64,000 bases of DNA from contig JAFQOR010000010.1 of the NCBI GenBank assembly GCA_017403125.1, forward strand, positions 1 through 64,000. Reading direction: 5' to 3'. This document shows positions 9,301 through 17,380 of the stretch, one piece after another. The notes under the pieces are model-generated. The model saw nothing but the letters and a program-made list of their open reading frames with translations. It had not been told where the DNA came from and did not search any database. This DNA comes from Alistipes sp. Lineage in GTDB: Bacteria > Bacteroidota > Bacteroidia > Bacteroidales > Rikenellaceae. Positions within the stretch are counted from its first letter, which is position 1. Each line of letters opens with the position of its first letter. A program made the position numbers and the translations under genes.

Positions 9301-9334
9301 TTATATGCGCACAAATTAGACCTATAACATCTTA

Positions 9335-10114
9335 TCACTCCTTCGCGTCGCAATGTGGGCAGCGGTGATGTTCGCCCAGTACGGTGTGGGGGATGTTGCC
9401 GTGCGATATTATCTGTATGGGGCAGTTGTAGTTTAGCAGCTGCTCCTCTGTTATTATGTTCGAGTCGTGGCGGTGTACGTGACGATTTACGCAAACGATG
9501 CTCTTCACGACGCTCGATATTGTACCTATGTCGTGCGATACCATGACTATTGCCATGCGCTCGGCAAGGTGGTGAAGCATGGCATAGAGCTCGTTCTCGA
9601 AGCGATTATCTACAAAGTTCGTGGGCTCGTCGAGCACCAACATTCCGGGCTCGGATATCACAGCACGACAGAGCATAACACGTTGTAGCTGTCCCCCGGA
9701 TAGTTCGCCTATGGCGCGATTCGAGAGCTCGGCAAGCGACATGCGCTCCAAAAGTTCATCCACACGACGTCTATCATCCTTGTTATATCTCGAAAATAGG
9801 GTATGTTTCGCCTGCAATCCCGACATAACAACCTCGCGCACCGATATCGGAAACGTCTTATCGAACGATGATAGCTGCGGTAGGTAGCCTATATGTACTC
9901 GTTTCCCGCGCATCAGTTTCGGGGCAATCTCAATGCTTCCGCTATATGGGACTACACCCATCAGCGCCTTAACGAGCGAGCTCTTACCACCTCCGTTGGG
10001 CCCGATTATACCCAAAAAGTCGTCGGCATAGATATCCAAATCGACATGTTCGAGTGCCGTGACACTATCGTATTGCACTCCAAGGTCGCGTATTTTAACT
10101 ATTCGCTCTCTCAT
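9335..10114 (-). CDS. Zinc/manganese ABC transporter ATP-binding protein, ZnuC-like
   Basis: 259 residues. Walker A is GPNGGGKSS, the ABC signature LSGGQLQRV, and Walker B MLVLDEPTN. The C terminus carries a His/Cys-rich tail with GEHHRCPHCDAKE, likely a metal-binding sensor. I chose ATG at 10114 over a TTG at 10126 because it then follows the znuA stop by 2 bases. It energises uptake of Zn2+ or Mn2+ with the binding protein encoded just upstream. No membrane permease gene (ZnuB) is adjacent, since the next gene is mmdB on the other strand. Confidence 0.88.
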   Translation of the reverse strand: MRERIVKIRDLGVQYDSVTALEHVDLDIYADDFLGIIGPNGGGKSSLVKALMGVVPYSGSIEIAPKLMRGKRVHIGYLPQLSSFDKTFPISVREVVMSGLQAKHTLFSRYNKDDRRRVDELLERMSLAELSNRAIGELSGGQLQRVMLCRAVISEPGMLVLDEPTNFVDNRFENELYAMLHHLAERMAIVMVSHDIGTISSVVKSIVCVNRHVHRHDSNIITEEQLLNYNCPIQIISHGNIPHTVLGEHHRCPHCDAKE

Positions 10115-10116
10115 CG

Positions 10117-10968
10117 TTAGCGACAAATTATATCCGTTATACGAGCTATCTCGGCAATTATATCCTCACACAAAGGGTCCGTCACCACAATCTCGGCACC
10201 ACACTCCTCTGCAATCGAGCGCACCTTATCCTCGCTATATTGCGGTTGGAGCAAAATTGCGCCTATGCCGTTGCTCTTTGCTCGCTCAACGAGCGTCGTA
10301 AGTTGTCGTGGCGAGGGCTCCTTGCCGTCGTGCTCAATTGCAATCTGTTCGATGCCATAGTCACGGGCATAGTAGGTGTAGGCGGGATGGTATATCATCA
10401 TCACACGAAGCGCCGCATCGTCGATGCGCGATGCACAATACCTATCCAACTCGGCAATGCGCTGTTGCAGTTTGTCTGCGGCAACGTCATATTTTGTTGA
10501 GTCGGGATATTCGCGCATGATGCAATCTCTTACGTTATCCACCATTGTCATCAACGCCTTGGGCGATGTCCAGATATGGGGGTCGATGCCATGTGCGTGG
10601 CCGTGTGAGTGGTGATGGTGCGAACAACTACCCGCCATAAGTTCGACTCCTTCGCACAAATTCACAACCTTGGTCTGCTCCGCCACACGCCCTACAAGAC
10701 TCTGCTCGAAGTCGATAAGACCTGTCTGAAAGAGAAGATGAGAGTCCGAAAGCTCGGCAATCTGCTTTGCCGTAGGCTCAAACGTCTCGGGGCTTGCGCC
10801 CTGCGGCACGAGAATACGTACTTCAAAGTCGCCGCACGTAATCTCCTCTACGATTGACTTTAATGGTGTTATTGACACATATATCGTCGCATCCTGCTTG
10901 CTACTCTCTGTCATGTTGCACGATGCGCACAGTGCGCTAAATAGAAAAAACGCTACTACTCTTAACAT
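10117..10968 (-). CDS. Zinc ABC transporter substrate-binding lipoprotein, ZnuA-like
   Basis: 283 residues. I start at ATG 10968, where MLRVVAFFLFSALCASC gives a lipoprotein signal; the longer open frame upstream has no such signal and contains the promoter box. The His-rich loop HHHHSHGHAHG in the middle is typical of Zn2+-binding ZnuA proteins. The flanking pattern (VPQGASPETFEPTAKQ, then YHPAYTYYARDYG, then VTDPL) matches cluster A-I binding proteins. It is the first gene of a two-gene operon with znuC. Zur-type control is likely from family knowledge, but I see no clear operator. Confidence 0.9.
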   Translation of the reverse strand: MLRVVAFFLFSALCASCNMTESSKQDATIYVSITPLKSIVEEITCGDFEVRILVPQGASPETFEPTAKQIAELSDSHLLFQTGLIDFEQSLVGRVAEQTKVVNLCEGVELMAGSCSHHHHSHGHAHGIDPHIWTSPKALMTMVDNVRDCIMREYPDSTKYDVAADKLQQRIAELDRYCASRIDDAALRVMMIYHPAYTYYARDYGIEQIAIEHDGKEPSPRQLTTLVERAKSNGIGAILLQPQYSEDKVRSIAEECGAEIVVTDPLCEDIIAEIARITDIICR

Positions 10969-10988
10969 ATAATTACTTAAATTTGTGA

Positions 10989-10996
10989 CAAAGATA
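10989..10996 (-). promoter_or_regulatory. -7 box TATCTTTG of the znuA-znuC operon
   Basis: A perfect TAnnTTTG match on the minus strand, 20 bases before the chosen znuA ATG. The leader would be short. It supports the ATG at 10968. Confidence 0.55.
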
Positions 10997-11085
10997 TAAA
11001 AAAGTGTGCACAAATGTTGATTTTTCAATGTTTTTTTCCGATATTTGCGCCAGAACTTAAAACTACATTTATAATATATTAAACC

Positions 11086-12270
11086 ATGATTAAGAACGTT
11101 ACCGAAAAAATAGTATATATCGGCGTCGATGACACCGATATTGACCTCTTCGAAAGCCAATATTTGGTGCCCAATGGCGTATCATACAACTCATACCTGA
11201 TACTCGACGAGAAGGTTGCCATTATGGATACCGTTGATAAGCGCAAGGCGGAGGAGTGGTTACAGAATTTGGATACAGCTCTCGACGGTCGTAAGCCCGA
11301 CTACCTTGTCGTACAGCACCTCGAACCCGACCATGCAGGTAGCATTGCCATGGTTATGGAGAAGTATCCCGAGATGGAGGTCGTAGCATCGGACAAGGCC
11401 GTAAAGATGATGCCCCAATTCTTCAACGAGACGAAGTTCGAGGGCAGAGTTATGGGTGTTAAGGAGGGTGGCACACTATCACTTGGCGGACGCACACTGC
11501 ACTTTGCCATGGCGCCCATGGTACACTGGCCCGAGGTTATGGTAACCTACGATAGTCTGGATAAAGTTCTCTTCTCGGCCGACGGCTTTGGCAAGTTCGG
11601 AGCCTTGTCGCACGACGAAGAGTGGATTGGCGAAGCACGTCGCTACTATATCAACATTTGCGGCAAATATGGCGCTCCCGTACAGGCGCTGTTGAAGAAA
11701 GCTGCCACGCTCGACATAGCCATAATATGTCCGTTGCATGGTCCGGTACTTACCGAGAACCTCGGCTACTACATCGGCTTATACGATACGTGGAGCAGCT
11801 ACCGCCCCGAGAGCGAGGGTGTACTCGTAGCCTACGCATCTATTCATGGTAATACGGCAGAGGTGGCACATAAGTTCGCCGAGATTCTGCGTGCCAAGGG
11901 CGCCAAGGAGGTTGTCGTAAGAGATTTGAGCCGTAGCGATATGGCGCAGGTTGTTGATGATGCCTTCCGTTTGAGCCGCATGGTTGTGGCGGCAGCATCC
12001 TACGACTCTGACGTCTTTCCTCCGATGCACGACTTCTTGCACCACCTTGCATTGAAGGGCTACACCAAGCGTCGTATAGGTATCATAGAGAATGGCTCGT
12101 GGGCTCCTTCGGCAGGACGCGCCATGCGTAACATCATCGACCGTTTCAAGGATGTGTCTATCATTGAGCCTATGGTTACCATACTTTCGCGCATGAAGCC
12201 CAGCGACATTAGTGCACTCGAAGCGTTGGCAGACGATGTATTGGCATCTACCTGCGAGCGTTGCATATAG
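11086..12270 (+). CDS. Flavodiiron protein (FprA-type A flavoprotein)
   Basis: 394 residues: a metallo-beta-lactamase-like diiron domain (about 1-245) followed by a flavodoxin domain (about 250-390). The iron-binding motif HLEPDHAGS and later ligands VHWPE, SADGFG and CPLHGP are present. The FMN-binding loop is YASIHGNTAEVA. These cytosolic enzymes reduce O2 to water or NO to N2O in anaerobes. There is no C-terminal rubredoxin or flavin-reductase extension, so an external donor is needed. Divergent from znuA, with a weak -7 box GATATTTG at 11040-11047. Confidence 0.93.
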   Translation: MIKNVTEKIVYIGVDDTDIDLFESQYLVPNGVSYNSYLILDEKVAIMDTVDKRKAEEWLQNLDTALDGRKPDYLVVQHLEPDHAGSIAMVMEKYPEMEVVASDKAVKMMPQFFNETKFEGRVMGVKEGGTLSLGGRTLHFAMAPMVHWPEVMVTYDSLDKVLFSADGFGKFGALSHDEEWIGEARRYYINICGKYGAPVQALLKKAATLDIAIICPLHGPVLTENLGYYIGLYDTWSSYRPESEGVLVAYASIHGNTAEVAHKFAEILRAKGAKEVVVRDLSRSDMAQVVDDAFRLSRMVVAAASYDSDVFPPMHDFLHHLALKGYTKRRIGIIENGSWAPSAGRAMRNIIDRFKDVSIIEPMVTILSRMKPSDISALEALADDVLASTCERCI

Positions 12271-12295
12271 CAGGTCACAGTCAGCGATATAGCAG

Positions 12296-12325
12296 CAACA
12301 GCCACGGTGTATGCCGTGGCTGTTG
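12296..12325. terminator. Strong hairpin after the flavodiiron gene
   Basis: CAACAGCCACGG (12296-12307) pairs perfectly with CCGTGGCTGTTG (12314-12325) around a 6-base loop. TCATATTTTA follows. It lies between converging genes and may serve both. Confidence 0.8.
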
Positions 12326-12391
12326 TCATATTTTACCTATATTACTACGGAGATATGGCTCGTCAAAACACACTCCGCGGAGAGCAGCTGC

Positions 12392-13954
12392 CTACTGTAT
12401 AAAGATTTGGAACAACAGCGGCGTGAATGACGGTATCTCGGTCGAGGTCGTCGTCGTGGTTATCGTTTCGTCCTCCATATCCGAATAGTCGTAGTTGTAG
12501 CCGTAGTAGTAGGGATTATAACCGTAGTATCCCATGTTATACATGTTACCATAACCATATCCATAGTAACTATTCATGTAGTTCATGTAGTTATAGTACT
12601 GCATATAGTCGTAGTAGGCGTTATTATTCGACGTTGTTGTCGTGTCGTTCACACCGGTTTGTCCCGACATGCCATAGGCATAGGTCGAAACCGTGAGTAT
12701 CGATGCCCACTGTCCGATACGCAACGTGGGAATAGCGTAGTTCCACGACAATACAAAGTTATTCTCCATGGGGTCTTTGGTGTGAAATGTTAGTGCCGTA
12801 CCAGCACTCTCCACTTCGCCATAGACAATCTCCTTAACCTCATCGATATTCGTATCAACAACAAAGCCGTCGAGCATACGACATATATACCACAAGCTGA
12901 CCGTAGATTTCGAAACCACCGAGTCTGCCTCCAAGATAGCATCCTGTGCCAAACCCTCACCAAAGCGCTCTACAAGAGCCTGATTTATACGGTTATCGAT
13001 GTCCGCAAGCGACTGTGTGCCATATATTTTACCCTTGTTATAATCGGTTTGGTTTGGATACATCATCGTGTCGATGCCAATAGCATCGTAGTTAAACGAC
13101 TGACGTGCCGGCGAATATGAGTAATTCACATAGAGCTGTGCCAAGGTGTCAATAGGCTGGTGCCAACGTCCGTCATAAAACTCCAATGGGCGCGTATCCA
13201 GAGGCTCGTCACCCGCATCCTCGCCATTGCGCGTGACGCTGCGACGTCGGATATTCGTCTTCTCTGCCTCATCCTCCACATCGCTCTTATGTTCGTCGCA
13301 CAAACCTCCGTTAATCTCTGCGAAGCTATTTACGTGGTTGCCCTCATAAGCTACGGGGTTGGCAATATGACCATAGAGCGTCATATCAACACACATAGGT
13401 TTGTTGCCACTCAACGCATACTGACCTTCGTAACCGCCATCACCCGACGAGCCACTCTCGCCCGCAACCACCGACGATGGCAGCCACAAGCGAAGCTTTG
13501 TGCCGTAGCGCACCTCAAACTCCTCGCCATCGATATTCAGTTTGTTGAAGATTGCCAAGTATGTACCCTCCATGAGTGTGTGGTTATCCACTCCACTGAA
13601 ACGGAACAAGGGAACGTAGTGGGTGTGGGGGGTATATGTTCCGAGCTGTGTTGCGAGGTCGCTGCTTCGCGTTTCGCAAACGTTGCCACGCAAGTCGCGC
13701 GCCGTAAAGTCATACCATACCCACGCATCCTTACCTACGAGCGATGTCGAGTCGGCACATCCCTCGTCCAGCACTTCGACATAGTAGCCGCCCTCCTCCT
13801 GATAGTTGTCGAGTAGGTCGGGTCTATTCTTCTCTATCCACGCTTTGAGCGATATTTGCTCCACCTCCTCGAAGGTCATCTGTGGCTCCTTAACACACGA
13901 CATGGCGACAACAAGTGCCGTCATCAGACATATTATGCGTGCTATACTCTTCAT
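12392..13954 (-). CDS. Tandem FKBP-like lipoprotein with a Tyr/Asn/Gly-rich loop
   Basis: 520 residues from ATG 13954, giving the lipoprotein signal MKSIARIICLMTALVVAMSC. Two FKBP-like units can be traced. The first has VWYDFTARDLRGNV and later YGTKLRLWLPSS. The second has a beta-rich stretch leading to GQWASILTVSTYAYGMSGQ and ends IPSFTPLLFQIFIQ, which resembles the last FKBP strand. Between AYG and IPSF, where FKBPs have the 80s loop, lies a ~60-residue insert made almost wholly of Tyr, Asn, Gly and Met. The active-site aromatics of true prolyl isomerases are not clearly kept, so catalysis is doubtful. It follows the smaller FKBP lipoprotein gene by 20 bases. Confidence 0.65.
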   Translation of the reverse strand: MKSIARIICLMTALVVAMSCVKEPQMTFEEVEQISLKAWIEKNRPDLLDNYQEEGGYYVEVLDEGCADSTSLVGKDAWVWYDFTARDLRGNVCETRSSDLATQLGTYTPHTHYVPLFRFSGVDNHTLMEGTYLAIFNKLNIDGEEFEVRYGTKLRLWLPSSVVAGESGSSGDGGYEGQYALSGNKPMCVDMTLYGHIANPVAYEGNHVNSFAEINGGLCDEHKSDVEDEAEKTNIRRRSVTRNGEDAGDEPLDTRPLEFYDGRWHQPIDTLAQLYVNYSYSPARQSFNYDAIGIDTMMYPNQTDYNKGKIYGTQSLADIDNRINQALVERFGEGLAQDAILEADSVVSKSTVSLWYICRMLDGFVVDTNIDEVKEIVYGEVESAGTALTFHTKDPMENNFVLSWNYAIPTLRIGQWASILTVSTYAYGMSGQTGVNDTTTTSNNNAYYDYMQYYNYMNYMNSYYGYGYGNMYNMGYYGYNPYYYGYNYDYSDMEDETITTTTTSTEIPSFTPLLFQIFIQ

Positions 13955-13974
13955 ACTTTTTTTGCTTCGTTTAC

Positions 13975-14592
13975 TTATTCTACGCCTACAACATCTATAT
14001 ACCACACTACCGCAGACTTACTCGGCACCATGCCTATATACTGCTTGCCGTATGCCATCTCGTAGGTCATATATATCTCCATTTTGTCACCCTCGCGGCA
14101 ACCAATCAGCGCCGTTTCCAATCCCTCGACAACCTCGCTATCGCCCATAACAATCCTATAAGGGTCGGTGGTCCACTCATACTCCGTATTTAGGCCCTCT
14201 GCCTTAAGTATATCCAGCGTTGCCTGGTCGTTCGTAGCATATATTGCACTATTGTTGGGCTTGCCGCTCGTAAAGATATATGCCGTATATACGATATCTA
14301 CGCTACTTCCCCACACAATTTCGTCGCGCGCATCGCGCCCCTCATCATAGTAGGTAGAGATGTAGCGAAAGAGGTCAATGCCCCATTGTGTGTAGAACGG
14401 AGGATTGGCTTCGAGCGATGCCGAGAGCTCCGATTCGGGAATCAGTTTTGGCTGATGTGAGCCTTTGAGATAGGTTTGAATACCATTCTGTTGCTGTGTA
14501 AGAATCGTATCGGCATCGTTGTTGCACGATGCGACAAGCATCGCGGCACAGGCCACGAATACGCTTCGCACTATATTACTCACTCTATACAT
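13975..14592 (-). CDS. FKBP-type peptidyl-prolyl isomerase-like lipoprotein
   Basis: 205 residues with a lipoprotein signal ending AAMLVASC. The FKBP fold is recognisable in the C-terminal half: VDIVYTAYIFTSGK, then EVVEGLETALIGCREGDKM, then MTYEMAYG and a final strand SAVVWYIDVVGVE. FKBPs catalyse prolyl cis-trans isomerisation; here the protein would sit in the periplasm or outer membrane. The loop before the last strand is VPSKSA rather than the usual IPPNA. It heads a two-gene operon with the larger FKBP-like lipoprotein. Confidence 0.78.
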   Translation of the reverse strand: MYRVSNIVRSVFVACAAMLVASCNNDADTILTQQQNGIQTYLKGSHQPKLIPESELSASLEANPPFYTQWGIDLFRYISTYYDEGRDARDEIVWGSSVDIVYTAYIFTSGKPNNSAIYATNDQATLDILKAEGLNTEYEWTTDPYRIVMGDSEVVEGLETALIGCREGDKMEIYMTYEMAYGKQYIGMVPSKSAVVWYIDVVGVE

Positions 14593-14664
14593 ATAATATA
14601 TAATCGTGCAAATTTAATAATTATTTTGTAACCACAGCTCTTTATTCAAAAAAAAGCATTCAGC

Positions 14665-15258
14665 CTACATTCGTTTGAGCGCAGCGCGCACCGCCTCCTC
14701 GACACCTATCTGGGGTGTCTCCTTGAAGATTGCCGCAACAACCTTTTCGGATGCACTCTTCTGGAAGCCAAGCATAGATAGTGCCGCAAGAGCCTCGTCA
14801 TAGGCATCGTTGCGTGGTGCGCCACTTGTTCGCGCTATCATCATATCGCTCGCACCAAGCTCCAACATCTTGCCCGACAGCTCAACGATAATCTTTTGTG
14901 CCGTCTTCAACCCCAGACCCTTCACGTTTTTCAGCAATACGGCGTTCTCCGTGGCTATTATATTCTGCAACTCCTGCGCCGTATATGTCGAGAGTATCAC
15001 ACGCGCCGTGTTTCCCCCCACACCCGACACACTTATAAGCATACGGAACAGCTCGCGTTCGACCTTTGTCGAGAACCCAAATAGCGTCTGTTGGTCCTCG
15101 CGAACTACAAAGTGAACATAGAGTTTCGCCTCCGCAGCATGCTCTATGTCGGAGTAAGTTTTCAGAGATATGTTCAGAAAATAGCCTACGCCTGCCGCCT
15201 CAATTACGGCATATGTCGATGTTGCCTCGGCTACCTTACCCGATATATATTCGTACAT
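14665..15258 (-). CDS. ruvA: Holliday junction branch migration protein RuvA
   Basis: 197 residues starting MYEYISGKVAE at ATG 15258; upstream in-frame codons are AT-rich and contain the promoter. N-terminal OB domain (to about 63), central helix-hairpin-helix pair with SGVGGNTA and VKGLGLKTAQKIIVEL, and a C-terminal RuvB-binding three-helix domain (DEALAALSMLGF). RuvA tetramers bind four-way junctions and recruit RuvB. ruvB is elsewhere in this window (45838), so the usual ruvAB pairing is split, as in many Bacteroidetes. Confidence 0.96.
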   Translation of the reverse strand: MYEYISGKVAEATSTYAVIEAAGVGYFLNISLKTYSDIEHAAEAKLYVHFVVREDQQTLFGFSTKVERELFRMLISVSGVGGNTARVILSTYTAQELQNIIATENAVLLKNVKGLGLKTAQKIIVELSGKMLELGASDMMIARTSGAPRNDAYDEALAALSMLGFQKSASEKVVAAIFKETPQIGVEEAVRAALKRM

Positions 15259-15284
15259 TACACTAAAATATTTTATAATTTTTA

Positions 15285-15292
15285 CAAAAGTA
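15285..15292 (-). promoter_or_regulatory. -7 box TACTTTTG of ruvA
   Basis: Perfect TAnnTTTG match on the minus strand, 26 bases before the ruvA ATG. It sits 12 bp from the opposite-facing box at 15305-15312, so ruvA and the OmpH-like gene are fired back to back. Confidence 0.6.
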
Positions 15293-15304
15293 AATAAAAT
15301 TTTG

Positions 15305-15312
15305 TATCTTTG
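15305..15312 (+). promoter_or_regulatory. -7 box TATCTTTG of the OmpH-like gene
   Basis: Perfect TAnnTTTG match, 44 bases ahead of the ATG at 15357. Together with the ruvA box it forms a compact divergent promoter. Confidence 0.6.
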
Positions 15313-15356
15313 TATTTCGAATTTGATTTTATAACTAAAATTAAGCATAATTGAGA

Positions 15357-16058
15357 ATGAAAAAGTCGTTTATGTTCGCACTTGCCGCAGCTTCGATGAT
15401 GGTGGCATGTGGTGGCTCGGATAAGGCAGAGGGTAACAATGCCGAGGCTACGGAGGTTGCATCGGCAACTACAAATACTATTGCCGCTACCGATAACTAC
15501 ATCACAAGTGGCGAGTTGGTATTTGTCGATGTTCTTGACGTTATGAATCGTAGCAAGCTCTACGCCGACGAGTTTGCAGCTTTGGAGCAGAAGGTAACAG
15601 CCTTCCAGCAGAAGGCATACAACTTGCAGCAGGGTTGGGCCGAGAAGGAGCAGAAGTTGGCTACCGACTACAACAAGTTGCAGGAGGAGGCAACCAAGAT
15701 ACAGGAGAAATACGATAGTCGCTTGATGACATCGTTGGAGTATCAGAACAAGATGACCGAGATTCAGAACAAGGGCAACAACTTGCAGCAGCAGATTACC
15801 ACCTTCGAGAGCGAGGTGCAGGCAAACTCACAGGTAATGGCACAGGAGGAGCAGCAGCTCAACGAGGAGCAGGTGGTGTTGATGAACAAGTTTAGCGACC
15901 TCATGAATCGCGCTATCGAGGATATCAACAGCGACAAGCGTTACAAGATGATTGTTACGAAGGATGCTGTCTTGGACGCTGCCGAGGAGCTCAACATTTC
16001 AAACCTTGTATTAAGCAGGGTAGATGAGCTTTACGCTGCCGACAAGGCTGCCGAATAG
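15357..16058 (+). CDS. OmpH/Skp-like lipoprotein
   Basis: 233 residues from ATG 15357 (a TTG six bases upstream is less likely). The signal MKKSFMFALAAASMMVACGG ends in a lipobox Cys. The body is a long coiled coil (about 85-200) bracketed by beta strands FVDVLDVMN and YKMIVTKDAVLDA, the Skp/OmpH jellyfish layout. Skp chaperones carry unfolded outer-membrane proteins across the periplasm; this one is lipid-anchored. The gene is monocistronic with a strong terminator. Confidence 0.88.
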   Translation: MKKSFMFALAAASMMVACGGSDKAEGNNAEATEVASATTNTIAATDNYITSGELVFVDVLDVMNRSKLYADEFAALEQKVTAFQQKAYNLQQGWAEKEQKLATDYNKLQEEATKIQEKYDSRLMTSLEYQNKMTEIQNKGNNLQQQITTFESEVQANSQVMAQEEQQLNEEQVVLMNKFSDLMNRAIEDINSDKRYKMIVTKDAVLDAAEELNISNLVLSRVDELYAADKAAE

Positions 16059-16075
16059 GCGAATAATCAAGATTT

Positions 16076-16110
16076 GCCGGCTTGCGATTTGCAAGTCGGC
16101 ATTTTTTTTT
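16076..16110 (+). terminator. Rho-independent terminator after the OmpH-like gene
   Basis: GCCGGCTTGC (16076-16085) pairs with GCAAGTCGGC (16091-16100) with one G-T, followed by a run of nine T. A textbook terminator. Confidence 0.92.
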
Positions 16111-16162
16111 CTATTTTCGCGTCGTTAAACGAAACATGGCAATACCGTAACCCAAGTCAAAT

Positions 16163-16969
16163 ATGGGATTCATACCTATTACATTTATCGATCTTATCGA
16201 TATTACGCTGGTGGCAATACTCCTCTTCGCCTTCTATCGCGCGATGAAGGGTACGAGTGCCACAATCATCGTCACCGGAATACTTATCGTGTATTTGATA
16301 TGGATTCTTGTTACGACCTTCAATCTGGTACTCTTCTCCACGATTATAGAACAGATATTGAGTGTGGGTATCATCGCCATACTCATCATCTTCCAGCCCG
16401 AGATTCGACACATGTTGCAGCTCATAGGTCGCCAGCGAGAGAGATTCGGCTTCTTAACCTACATCTTCAATCTTCGTAACCGCAAATCCGACGAGGGTAT
16501 CGACCTTCAACCTATCGTTACGGCATGTCAGGAGATGGGCGAGCAGAAGGTCGGCGCGCTTATTATCATCAAGCAGTCCAACGACTTGGGCATCATCACC
16601 GAGAGCGGTATTACAATCGATGCCAAGGTATCCACGCCGTTGCTCGAAAACATATTTTTCAAGAATGCACCGTTGCACGATGGCGCCGTAATCATCAACG
16701 GTAATAGGGTAGTTGCAGCCAAGTGTGTTCTTCCAACCACACGCCAAGAGGTCCCCAAGTCATATGGCATGCGCCATCGCGCAGCACTCGGCATGAGCGA
16801 GGTATCCGATGCCATCATCATCGCCGTATCGGAGGAGACAGGAGGCATATCTCTTGCTCACGACTCACGCATCAAGCGTAATATCGAGCCTCAAAAGCTC
16901 GCACAGTCCATACGCCAGATGATGCGCGCCAACGATCGTCGCCGCGAGCAGGAGGAGAAGCAGAAGTAG
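16163..16969 (+). CDS. cdaA: Diadenylate cyclase (c-di-AMP synthase) CdaA
   Basis: 268 residues. Three membrane helices in the first ~80 residues are followed by a DAC (DisA_N) domain. The catalytic DGA is at 173-175 and RHR at 204-206, both intact. It makes cyclic di-AMP from two ATP at the inner membrane. No CdaR regulator is adjacent, which is normal in Bacteroidetes. The C terminus is a short basic/acidic tail. Downstream the gene-poor repeat region begins. Confidence 0.95.
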   Translation: MGFIPITFIDLIDITLVAILLFAFYRAMKGTSATIIVTGILIVYLIWILVTTFNLVLFSTIIEQILSVGIIAILIIFQPEIRHMLQLIGRQRERFGFLTYIFNLRNRKSDEGIDLQPIVTACQEMGEQKVGALIIIKQSNDLGIITESGITIDAKVSTPLLENIFFKNAPLHDGAVIINGNRVVAAKCVLPTTRQEVPKSYGMRHRAALGMSEVSDAIIIAVSEETGGISLAHDSRIKRNIEPQKLAQSIRQMMRANDRRREQEEKQK

Positions 16970-16996
16970 CACGACTTGTTTAGGGGCTTTGGCTGC

Positions 16997-17056
16997 CAAA
17001 GAGTAGCCAAAGAGTAGCAGAAGGGTAGTTAAAGGGTCGCGAAAGGGTAGTGAAAA
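16997..17056. repeat. G/A-rich degenerate microrepeats
   Basis: About five imperfect units with a period of 10-12 bp, of the form AAAGAGTAGC or AAAGGGTAGT. The same kind of array occurs at 48966-49010, 54919-54962 and 61257-61300, always just past the 3' end of a gene. Its role is unknown. Confidence 0.6.
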
Positions 17057-17073
17057 GATGTAGCTGTTAAGAA

Positions 17074-17148
17074 AGGCTATGCTTTCGCCATCGGAGTACG
17101 CATGTGCCAACAACCGGCAGCGCACCGTCAAGTGGTATTGCCACGCCA
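17074..17148 (+). repeat. 75-bp dispersed repeat, copy 1
   Basis: Matches 18384-18458 over 75 bp with two differences by eye (both C/T). It begins AGGCTATGCTTT and ends ATTGCCACGCCA. It lies in the gap between cdaA and the gene at 17381; the rest of 16970-17230 shows no gene I can support. Confidence 0.85.
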
Positions 17149-17233
17149 AAGCAAATGCTGCAATGATAAAACTAACACATAGCATCACTCGTAAGGTATA
17201 AACAATATCCTCTCCGGAAAAAAGTGTGATGCA

Positions 17234-17265
17234 TTTGAAAAATTCAAAAAGTTTTGCTATTTTTG
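17234..17265 (+). promoter_or_regulatory. Consensus Bacteroidetes promoter for the gene at 17381
   Basis: TTTG (17234-17237), 20-bp spacer, TATTTTTG (17258-17265). The leader would be about 110 bases and contains a possible hairpin: GAGATTCT (17300-17307) can pair with AGAATCTC (17338-17345). Confidence 0.75.
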
Positions 17266-17380
17266 TAGAAATAAATCTACGTCAACAATAGCCCTTAATG
17301 AGATTCTGACTACTTGATGATGTAAAGCTGAATTTATAGAATCTCTCTTAATAAGTTTAACCCAATTAAAGTATCAATTT

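Noticed and set aside
16997..17056. Possible CRISPR array
   Set aside because: Units are only 10-12 bp with no spacers of regular length and no cas genes in the window.
16970..17380. Transposase or insertion sequence around the repeats
   Set aside because: No transposase-like frame and no terminal inverted repeats with target duplications could be found.
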